A stretch of DNA of 64,000 bases from Chloroflexota bacterium (GTDB lineage Bacteria > Chloroflexota > Dehalococcoidia > Tepidiformales > Tepidiformaceae), in contig JACRBT010000002.1 of the NCBI GenBank assembly GCA_016234445.1, forward strand, positions 62,001 to 126,000, given 5' to 3'. The translations under genes were made by a program, and so were the position numbers. Numbering within the stretch: the first letter of the stretch is position 1; each line of letters opens with the position of its first letter. This document shows, piece by piece, positions 56,756-64,000 of this stretch. The notes below the pieces were generated by a model that was not told the origin of the DNA, did no database searches, and saw only the letters and a program-made list of their open reading frames with translations.

Positions 56756-57724
56756 CTACGTGGGCACAGCCCCGGAAAGGAATTCGAGGAGCAGGCGGTT
56801 CACGTCGTCGGGGCGCTCCTGCTGGGTCCAATGGCCGCAGCCGGGAAGGAGATGGTTCCCGCGCAGGTTCGGCATCCGGCGTTCGAGCTGTTCGATAGCC
56901 GCCGGGTTGCGGGCGGGGTCGCGCGAACCGGTGATGAAGAATGCGGGCTGCTGGACGACGGCCCCGGCCAGGTTCACGGAGTTGCGCCAGTTCCGGTCGA
57001 CGTTGCGGTACCAGTTGAGGCCACCGGTGAAGCCGGAACGCTGGAAAGCATCCACGTAGACATCCAGGTCAGCCTCGGTCAGCCAGGAAGGGAGCCGCGA
57101 CGGGACGGTGATGGAGTCGATGAAACGCCCGCCGCGGGGGATGGGCCGGAACCGTTCTTCGCGGGGCGCGTCGCCGGAGATCGACCACATGAAGCCGAGG
57201 ATGCTCGCGCGAACGTCGGCGGCGAGTTCGGCGTCGGCAGCCCCCGGCGCCTGGAAGTAGTCGATGTAGAAGACCTGGTCCGGCCCGGCCGCTTCGCGCA
57301 TCGTCTCCAGCGGAGGCCGCGACGCGCGGGCGCTATAAGGCACGCTAAGCGACGCCACGGCGGCCACGCGCGCGGGGTACGCCAGTGCTGCGTGCCAGAC
57401 GACGGGGCTGCCCCAGTCGTGCCCGATGACCACCGCCTTTTCCTCGCCGATCGCGTGGAGGAGCCCGACGAGGTCGCCTGCGAGGGAATCGAGGTCGTAG
57501 GCTTCGACCGTCGCCGGGCGGGACGACTCGCCGTAGCCGCGCTGGTCCGGGGCGAGCACGTGGTAGCCCGCCGCGGCGAGGACCGGGATCTGGTGGCGCC
57601 ACGAATAGGAGAGTTCGGGGAAGCCGTGGCAGAGGATCACCGGGAACCCGGTCCCGGCCTCCGCCACGTGGAGGCGGACGCCGTTCGTCTCGATGAATCG
57701 GGTTGTCCAGGGGAGGTCAGGCAC
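56756..57724 (-). CDS. Alpha/beta hydrolase (epoxide hydrolase-like)
   Basis: VILCHGFPELSYSWRHQIPVLAAAGYHVLAPDQRGYGESSRP; VIGHDWGSPVVW; GTG start inferred. Confidence 0.93.
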   Translation of the reverse strand: MPDLPWTTRFIETNGVRLHVAEAGTGFPVILCHGFPELSYSWRHQIPVLAAAGYHVLAPDQRGYGESSRPATVEAYDLDSLAGDLVGLLHAIGEEKAVVIGHDWGSPVVWHAALAYPARVAAVASLSVPYSARASRPPLETMREAAGPDQVFYIDYFQAPGAADAELAADVRASILGFMWSISGDAPREERFRPIPRGGRFIDSITVPSRLPSWLTEADLDVYVDAFQRSGFTGGLNWYRNVDRNWRNSVNLAGAVVQQPAFFITGSRDPARNPAAIEQLERRMPNLRGNHLLPGCGHWTQQERPDDVNRLLLEFLSGAVPT

Positions 57725-59033
57725 GGGCGACCATCTCCGGGTCGTAGGTGTCGGCGATGTGGCCGGATTCGCGGAACTTCGCGACTTCTTCGTCGCGCAG
57801 GCCGAGGAGGTCGCGGTAGACGTAGTCGTTGTGCTGGCCGAAGAGCGCGGGTTCGGTGCGGATGCCGACGTCCGACTTCGAGAAGCGGTAAGCCGGGCGG
57901 GCGAAGGGCGTCTCGGGGTAGTCCGCCGTGGCAGGCAGCGTCTGCCAGGAGCCAACAGCGAGGTGGGGGTCCTCGGCGGCGTCCTTCGCGCTCAACACGG
58001 GCCCGGCGGTGACGCCCGCGCGTTGGAGGGCGTGGAAGAGCTCCTGCTGGTCGTGCCGGGAGGTCCATTCCGCCAGCCGTTCTTCGATCTCCTCCTCGTG
58101 GGCGGCGCGCCCGGAGGCGGTCTCGAAGCCGTTGCGGGCGGCCCAGGCGGGCGAGCCCATGAACGCCACAAGCGCGGCCCATTCGGCCTCGTCGCGGCAG
58201 CTGATGGCGATCCAGCGGTCGTCGCCGCGGGCGGGGAAGACGCCGTTGGGGACGAAGCCTTCGATGCTGCGGTTGCCGATGCTGGCCTGGGCGCGGCCGT
58301 TCCAGGCGGCGTCCATGGCGGCCTGGGGAAACATCTGGGAAGAGGCTTCGAGCTGGGCGACTTCGACCACCTGCCCTTCGCCCGTGCGGCGGCGGTGGCG
58401 AAGGGCGGCAAGCGTGGCGATGGCGCCGTGCATGCCGGCGAAATAGTCCCCGGCGAAGATCTGGACGTTCGTGAGCGGCGAGGAGTCGCGGTAGCCGCGG
58501 AGAATCGTGGAGCCGGCGACAGCGTCGATGTGCGCGCCGTAGCCGCGACCCTGGACGTAGTCGCCGGTGCGGCCGAAGGCGGGCATGTGGAGGATGATGA
58601 TGTCCGGGCGCTCGGCGCGGATGGCGTCGTCGTCGAGCCCGAGCTTCTCCAGTGTCCCTATGGCCAGGTTCTCGGCGAGGACGTCGCTGACGCGGATGAG
58701 CGCCTTGACGATGGCAAGCCCCTCCGGGCGGCGGCTGTCGACCGTGAACGACTTCTTGTTGCGCATCACGTGGATGAAGGCCGGGCTGTTGTTCCAGGGA
58801 CGCGGCCCAGGGTCGCCGTTCGGGTGGCCGCCGAGCCAGGGCGGGATGAAGCTCGCCGTGATCTTGTTGATCCGCGGCGAGGCGGCGCGCGTCATCGGGC
58901 TCCAGATGAACGGGTTCTCGACCTTGATGCACTCGGCGCCCATGTCGGCGAGGTACATGGTCGCGGTCTGGCCGGCCCAGACGGCGCTGAAGTCGCAGAT
59001 GCGGACGCCGGCGAGGGGGAGGTATTGGTTCAC
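57717..59033 (-). CDS. CaiB/BaiF CoA-transferase family protein
   Basis: LAGVRICDFSAVWAGQTATMYLADMGAECIKVENPF; HRRRTGEGQVVEVAQLEA. Confidence 0.92.
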   Translation of the reverse strand: MNQYLPLAGVRICDFSAVWAGQTATMYLADMGAECIKVENPFIWSPMTRAASPRINKITASFIPPWLGGHPNGDPGPRPWNNSPAFIHVMRNKKSFTVDSRRPEGLAIVKALIRVSDVLAENLAIGTLEKLGLDDDAIRAERPDIIILHMPAFGRTGDYVQGRGYGAHIDAVAGSTILRGYRDSSPLTNVQIFAGDYFAGMHGAIATLAALRHRRRTGEGQVVEVAQLEASSQMFPQAAMDAAWNGRAQASIGNRSIEGFVPNGVFPARGDDRWIAISCRDEAEWAALVAFMGSPAWAARNGFETASGRAAHEEEIEERLAEWTSRHDQQELFHALQRAGVTAGPVLSAKDAAEDPHLAVGSWQTLPATADYPETPFARPAYRFSKSDVGIRTEPALFGQHNDYVYRDLLGLRDEEVAKFRESGHIADTYDPEMVARA

Positions 59034-60238
59034 GCGACAGCTCCTTCGTCGTAGAGGCTGGCGGCCTCGGCGGGCGTATAGCCGAGGCTGGCGAGGATGG
59101 CGCGCGTGTGCTCGCCGAGCATCGGCGCGGGCTGGCGGAGGCGCCAGGGCGTCTTCTCGAGCGTGTAGGGCCGCCCCAGCATCGGCAGGCGCCCAAGAAG
59201 GCTGTGCTCGATTTCTGTCCAGAGCCCGCGTTCGCGGAGGACGGGATCGTTCGCCAGGTCCACGCCGGTGAAGAGCGGGGCGACCATGGCGCGGGCCCGG
59301 CGGGCTTCGGCCCAGACCTCCTGGCGGGTGCGGGTGAGCATCCAGGGATAGACGATCCCGTCGACCTCTTCCTTCGCGGTGGGGTCCATGAGGGTGGCGG
59401 GTTCGGACCAGCGGGGGCCGCGAAGGTGGTCGTCGTCGATCATCTCGACGAAGCGGCTCCAGTACTCGCCGGAGGCGGCGGTCACCTCGACGTAGCCGTC
59501 GGCCACGGCGTAGATGCCACCGGCGATGCCCGCGCCCGCGCCCGGCGCCCGTTCCTGGACGCGGCCGGAGAAGCGGTAGGCCATGATCGTGGAGCTGCGG
59601 CGGTCGACGGAGCAGATCTGGGCGTCGAAGAGGGAGACGTCGACCTGCTGGCCGACACGGTGGACCTCCCAGGCGTGAAGCGCGCCGAGCGCGGCGATCG
59701 CGCCCATGGCGCCGCCCTGGAGGAGGGCCGCGGTGCCGCCGAGCTTGAGCGGTTCGCGCCCCGCCAGCCCGTGGCTGAACATCTCGCCGCCCATCGCGTA
59801 GAGCGTGGTGTCCGAGAGGCGGTAGTCGCGGTAGGGGCCGGACTGGCCGAAGTTCGTGATGGAGAGAACGGGGACGTCGGCGACCGCGCGGACGGACTCG
59901 TAGTCGATGCCCAACCGCCGGGCCACCGCGGGCGGGCGGCTCGAAACCACGAGGTCCGCGATTGGCAGCAAGCGGTGGAGCACCTCCCTGCCACGCGGCT
60001 CCTTGAGGTTGAGGACCAGGGATTCCTTATTCGTGTTGAGGAAGTGGAAGGTCCCGCTGCGTTCGAGCCCAGGTTCGTCGCCGAGGAAGGGGCCGAGCCG
60101 GCGCGACGGGTCGCCGCCGGGGCGTTCGACTTTGATAACGCGGGCACCCAGGTCGGCCAGCACCTTTGTCGCGTAGGGCCCCGCGATGTGGCTGGTGAGG
60201 TCGACGACCGTCAGGCCTTCAAGCGCGTCCATCCCCAC
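59030..60238 (-). CDS. CaiB/BaiF CoA-transferase family protein
   Basis: LEGLTVVDLTSHIAGPYATKVLADLGARVIKVERPGGDPSRR; 4-bp overlap with downstream paralogue. Confidence 0.93.
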   Translation of the reverse strand: MGMDALEGLTVVDLTSHIAGPYATKVLADLGARVIKVERPGGDPSRRLGPFLGDEPGLERSGTFHFLNTNKESLVLNLKEPRGREVLHRLLPIADLVVSSRPPAVARRLGIDYESVRAVADVPVLSITNFGQSGPYRDYRLSDTTLYAMGGEMFSHGLAGREPLKLGGTAALLQGGAMGAIAALGALHAWEVHRVGQQVDVSLFDAQICSVDRRSSTIMAYRFSGRVQERAPGAGAGIAGGIYAVADGYVEVTAASGEYWSRFVEMIDDDHLRGPRWSEPATLMDPTAKEEVDGIVYPWMLTRTRQEVWAEARRARAMVAPLFTGVDLANDPVLRERGLWTEIEHSLLGRLPMLGRPYTLEKTPWRLRQPAPMLGEHTRAILASLGYTPAEAASLYDEGAVA

Positions 60239-60329
60239 CCCCAGCGTGACATCCCCGGAACTTTACGGGAGCGCGCTGTTGGTGTCAGCCGAGGTTGCCC
60301 CGAGACGGGGAGGCGCATATGTTTCCGCC

Positions 60330-61439
60330 ATGCCACAGACCCTCATCAGCGGCGACCGGACGACGGTGCTGGCGGGCGCCACGTCCGAAGGTGACGCGCT
60401 CTGGGTCCCCGTGGGGGACCTTGAACCTGCGTCGGGTTGGACCCTGAAACCGGAAGGCGCCTGCCGGGGCGAGGAGTGCGTGCCAATCCCCCGCGGGCAG
60501 GAGTCGCTGTTCGTGCGGCCGGGGCTGTTCAACCTGGCGGCTCTCGCCGGGTACCTCGGGCAGCCGGTGGTGCACGACGCCCGGCGTAACGCGTGGGTCA
60601 TCGGTGAGAGCGCCGGGCGGCGGGCGGCCGGGCTGGATTCGCTCGAAGCGCCGGATTTCACCCTGCCCGACCTCCAGGGAAACCTCCACTCCCTCCACGA
60701 CTACCGCGGGAAGAAGGTGTTCCTCGTCTCGTGGGCGAGCTGGTGAGGGTGCCGGTTCGACCTGCCCGTGTGGCAGGCGCTGTACCAGGAGCTCGAAGGC
60801 AAGGGCTTCGTCGTCATCGCTGTGGCGCTTGAGTCGCGTGGCGCGGAAGCGGCGCGGCCCTGGATCGAGGCCGCGAAAGCGACCTACCCCTGCCTGGTCG
60901 ACGCGACACACATCGTCGCTGAACGCTACGGGATGGTGAACGTTCCGATCGGCGTGTGGATCGACGAAGCCGGAACGATCGTCCGGCCGCCCGAGCCGGC
61001 CGGCACGACCGACTCCTTCCGGGCGATGGATCGCCAGACGTTCGCCCTCTCGGCGGAGGCCCGTGCCGACCTGCGAAACGCGCGGGCCTCCTACGTTGCG
61101 GCGCTGCGCGACTGGGCGGAACGGGGAGCAGCCTCGAAGTTCGCGCTGTCCCCTGAGGAAGTCCGCCGGCGGATGGCGCCGCCCGACGAGGCCAAGGCAC
61201 GCGCCACAGCCTGCTTCCGCATGGGAGAATACCTCCACGCGGTGGGCTTCGAAGGCGACGCTCGCGCATACTTCGACGAGGCAACCCGCCTGCACCCACA
61301 GAACTGGGCGTTTCGCAGGCAGGCGTGGAACCTGGAGGATCCGATGAAGGCAGGCGGCAAGGAGTTCTGGGCCGCGGTCGACGCCCTCGGCGACGGCCAC
61401 TACTACGATCCCGTCGAGATGCCGGCGGTGCAGCCATAG
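60330..61439 (+). CDS. Thioredoxin-fold (TlpA/redoxin-like) protein read through in-frame UGA (60744-60746): candidate selenoprotein
   Basis: 60330-60746 and the downstream ORF are in the same frame; translation ...DFTLPDLQGNLHSLHDYRGKKVFLVSWASW[TGA]GCRFDLPVWQALYQELEGKGFVVIAVALESRGAEAARPWIEAAKATYPCLVDATHIVAERYGMVNVPIGVWIDEAGTIVRP...; TGA occupies the catalytic Cys position. Confidence 0.85.
60754..60786 (+). promoter_or_regulatory. Candidate bacterial SECIS element
   Basis: CCTGCC(60761-60766)-CGTGT loop-GGCAGG(60772-60777), 6-bp perfect stem, loop starts 20 nt after the UGA with G at second loop position; possible lower GGT/ACC stem. Confidence 0.65.
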
Positions 61440-61981
61440 CCGCGCCGGGAGAGAGCGGCGACCGGGTTGTCGGGCCGCTGCGGGAAGCGCGGCAGCCGCT
61501 CTACGACGGCCTGAAGCAGTTGCAGCTGGCGGCGCAGGCCGTTTCGTCGGCGGAACCACGGGTTGCGGCGGCGGCGATCGACGCGGCCCGAACCTACCTG
61601 GACGAGGTCCTGCTCCCGGCCCTCAACGCGGAGGAGTTCACGCTCTTCATCGCCGTGAACAGCGTGTTCTCCCACCCGGAGGGCTGCGAAGTGATGTCGG
61701 TGCAACACCGGCGGATCCGGGCGATGGTGAGCGACCTGGGCAAGGTCGCCGACGCGGCCCGAAAGGCCGACGACCTGAAAGCCTACGAGCGCTACCTTCA
61801 GCCGCTGCTCTACGGCCTCTACGCGCTGATCCGGACCCACCTGGAGAGCGAGGACGAAGCGTATCTCCCGCTCCTCGACGAACAGCTTTCCGAGTCGCAG
61901 GTCCAGGTGATCGTGACGAACATTGGCCGCGTCTCCGCGAGTTCGATGCCGGGCGCGGAACCCGGCAAGGCGGCACACTAG
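61325..61981 (+). CDS. Hemerythrin/HHE-like four-helix protein (start uncertain, overlaps selenoprotein 3' end)
   Basis: EEFTLFIAVNSVFSHPEGCEVMSVQHRRIRAMVSDL...IRTHLESEDEAYLPLLDEQL pattern. Confidence 0.6.
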   Translation: MEPGGSDEGRRQGVLGRGRRPRRRPLLRSRRDAGGAAIAAPGESGDRVVGPLREARQPLYDGLKQLQLAAQAVSSAEPRVAAAAIDAARTYLDEVLLPALNAEEFTLFIAVNSVFSHPEGCEVMSVQHRRIRAMVSDLGKVADAARKADDLKAYERYLQPLLYGLYALIRTHLESEDEAYLPLLDEQLSESQVQVIVTNIGRVSASSMPGAEPGKAAH

Positions 61982-61985
61982 CAGC

Positions 61986-63215
61986 GTGAATGGCATTTCG
62001 CGGACGCTGAGGATCGCGGCGGTCGCCGTCCAGGGCGGCATCCTTGCGCTCTCCCTCTACCAGTCGTTCATCACGGTCGCCGGGCGTGCCCGTGCCAGCC
62101 GGCCAGCGAAGCCGCGAGAAGAGGACGCCGGGCGGCCGCTGCCTTCGATCGCCGCCATCATCTGCGCCCGGAACGAAGAGGTAGCCATTACCGATGCCGT
62201 GGCGGGGCTGCTCGGCCAGGACTACCCCGCGCACCTCTCGCGCGTGGCCGTGATGGCGCACAACTGCACGGACAAGACGGCGGAGCTGGCGCGGGAAGCG
62301 GGCGCAACCGTGGTCGAAGTGCTAACCGAAGCGCCGGGCAAGGTCCACGGGCTCCGCGCCGGGCTCCAGCTCTACGGCGACCATTGCGACCTCATCGGGG
62401 TATTCGACGCCGACACGCGGGTGAAGCCGAGCCTGTTCCACCAGATCGCGGCGGCAAGCGCCGGGGAAGACTGCCTGCAGGCCGAGACGATCCCGCACGA
62501 CGTCCATGCCGTGGTCGCGAGCGGGTATGGGCTTGGGCGAAAGGCCCGGAACCTCCTCTGGTGGCAACCGCGGGCGGCGCTCGGGCTTGGGTCGACGATC
62601 AACGGGACCGGGTTCTTCATCCGGCCGGCGGTCCTGGCGGCGATGCTGGGCGAGTCCCACACGCTGACGGAGGACCTGGAGTTGACCGCGCGACTCTACG
62701 CGAGCGGCCGGCGCGTCGCCTACCTCCCGGGCGTCCAGGTGGTGGTGGAGGAACCGGAGCAGTTCTCGTCGTCGATGAAGCAACGGCTTCGGTGGGTGCG
62801 GGGCCACCTGGGGGTGGTGCGATTCACCTGGCCGGCGCTTGCCCGGCGGGCGGCCACGGGCGACGCCCGCGCCTTCGACATGGCCGTCTACCTGTTGACG
62901 CCCACCCGGCTCATCACCCGCGTGGGGGTGAGCGGGATGGCGGCGGCGACAGTCCTCCGGGCGCCGTTCGCGTTCCCGGTGTGGGTCGTGGGGCCTTCGG
63001 TGGCGCTGGAATGGGTGCTACCGTTCGGGGTGCTCGTGCGCGAGCGTGTGGTCGAACCTTCGCTGGAGGGTGCGCGGACGACGCTGACGCACGCGCTCCT
63101 GAGCCTCTGCTGGTTCCCGCTGGGGGTGGCGGCGCTGTTCACCGCCAGGGTCAAGGCGTGGGACCTCACACCGCGCGCCGCCGCAGGAGACCGCGATGCC
63201 GTCCCGACGCGATAG
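61986..63215 (+). CDS. Glycosyltransferase family 2 protein
   Basis: PSIAAIICARNEEVAITDAVAGLLGQDYP, VFDADTRVKPSLF, LTEDLELTARLY, QRLRWVRG. Confidence 0.93.
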   Translation: MNGISRTLRIAAVAVQGGILALSLYQSFITVAGRARASRPAKPREEDAGRPLPSIAAIICARNEEVAITDAVAGLLGQDYPAHLSRVAVMAHNCTDKTAELAREAGATVVEVLTEAPGKVHGLRAGLQLYGDHCDLIGVFDADTRVKPSLFHQIAAASAGEDCLQAETIPHDVHAVVASGYGLGRKARNLLWWQPRAALGLGSTINGTGFFIRPAVLAAMLGESHTLTEDLELTARLYASGRRVAYLPGVQVVVEEPEQFSSSMKQRLRWVRGHLGVVRFTWPALARRAATGDARAFDMAVYLLTPTRLITRVGVSGMAAATVLRAPFAFPVWVVGPSVALEWVLPFGVLVRERVVEPSLEGARTTLTHALLSLCWFPLGVAALFTARVKAWDLTPRAAAGDRDAVPTR

Positions 63216-64000
63216 CCTGCTCGTGCCGGGCCGCCGGGCGGCAACCGTCTATGCCGCCGGTGTGGCCGTGATCTCCGCGACCTGGTTGTTCGGGTTTGCA
63301 CTGCGCGTGCCGGTCTGGTCGGCGGACATCCGGATGTTCCAGCGGCCCTTTATGAGCGCGACCGCCGCCCCGGCCGGGTGGGTTGGGAGCTTCGACGGCG
63401 GCATCCAGGCGCTGGTGAACTGCACACTCCTGGTGGCGCTGGCGTCGGCCGCCTACATCGTCTGCCTCCTGGCGCTGCGGCGAGGGTTCGCCCACAGCTA
63501 CGCGGCCGCTGTGGCGGGGACCGCGATCGCCGCACTCGCCATCCTCCCGATGGTGCCGCAGGTATCGCCGGACGCCACGCACCTCGCCGCCGATGTGCGC
63601 ACGCTCTGGCTGCACGGCAAGTACCCGACGGACCGGGACGCCGCCCCGGCAAGCATCGACGACCCGGTGGCGCAGCAGGTGGGCAACTTCAAGGACTCCT
63701 GGAGCGGCTATGGGCCGGTTGCCTACGCGATCGGCGGCGCGCCGCTACCGTTTGTCGGCGACAACTTGCGAGCGAACGTGCTGGGGCAGAAGGCGGTGTC
63801 GGGCGTCTTCCTCGTGCTCCTTGCCGCCGCCTCGGGGTTCGCCGCCAGGAGGCTGGGGCGCGATCCGGGCCTGGTCGCGGGCATGGTCGGGCTGAACCCC
63901 CTGATGCTCTTCGTCTTCCCCGGAGATGGACATAACGACACGATCATGATGGCTTTCGCGGTGGCAGGGCTGCCGTTCGTGCTTGCGCTGCCATGGCGGT
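63196..64000 (+). CDS. Polytopic membrane glycosyltransferase (GT-C type, GT87-like), 3' truncated by window end
   Basis: Own translation from ATG 63196 stays open to 64000: multiple TMs, GLNPLMLFVFPGDGHNDTIMMAFAVAGL; not in the ORF list because it has no stop in the window. Confidence 0.75.
   Translation, partial: MPSRRDSLLVPGRRAATVYAAGVAVISATWLFGFALRVPVWSADIRMFQRPFMSATAAPAGWVGSFDGGIQALVNCTLLVALASAAYIVCLLALRRGFAHSYAAAVAGTAIAALAILPMVPQVSPDATHLAADVRTLWLHGKYPTDRDAAPASIDDPVAQQVGNFKDSWSGYGPVAYAIGGAPLPFVGDNLRANVLGQKAVSGVFLVLLAAASGFAARRLGRDPGLVAGMVGLNPLMLFVFPGDGHNDTIMMAFAVAGLPFVLALPWR

Noticed and set aside
60744-60746. UGA interpreted as a nonsense mutation/pseudogene or two separate genes
   Set aside because: Reading frame, composition and thioredoxin-fold continuity are intact on both sides, the stop falls precisely at the catalytic Cys and a SECIS-like hairpin follows; selenocysteine is more parsimonious, though sequencing error cannot be excluded without data.

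Overview
High-GC bacterial chromosome segment, probably Chloroflexota/Dehalococcoidia-like (taxonomy is inferred from gene content only). Housekeeping and metabolic content: truncated PcrA/UvrD helicase, MscS channel, crotonyl-CoA carboxylase/reductase-type locus, a NADH dehydrogenase gene cluster (nuoA,C,D,H,J,K,L,M,N) lacking every Fe-S subunit gene, ybeY, dnaX-ybaB-recR-recO, polyprenyl synthetase/tatD/metG, two ABC exporters, a tight six-gene CitE/CaiB/MaoC/ACD/MaoC/MmgE operon (itaconate- or mesaconyl-CoA-type chemistry), ComM, tRNA-Arg(CCG), a NO/heme-type module with a FecBCD-like ABC transporter, two further CaiB/BaiF CoA-transferases, and glycosyltransferases. The most notable observations are: (1) a thioredoxin-fold (TlpA/redoxin-like) gene at 60330-61439 read through an in-frame TGA exactly at the redox-active Cys position (WASW-U-GCR), with a good bacterial SECIS-like hairpin immediately downstream, so a strong selenoprotein candidate; (2) a 71-aa membrane protein whose near-consensus promoter has a GAAC-N4-GTTC (Cheo/LexA-type) box inside the -35/-10 spacer; (3) a family of three adjacent membrane-anchored proteins sharing an N-terminal TPR-like domain, two of them with seven 37-aa RCC1-like Cys-pair repeats; (4) the complex I cluster with all Fe-S subunits missing; (5) the six-gene C5-dicarboxyl-CoA operon.
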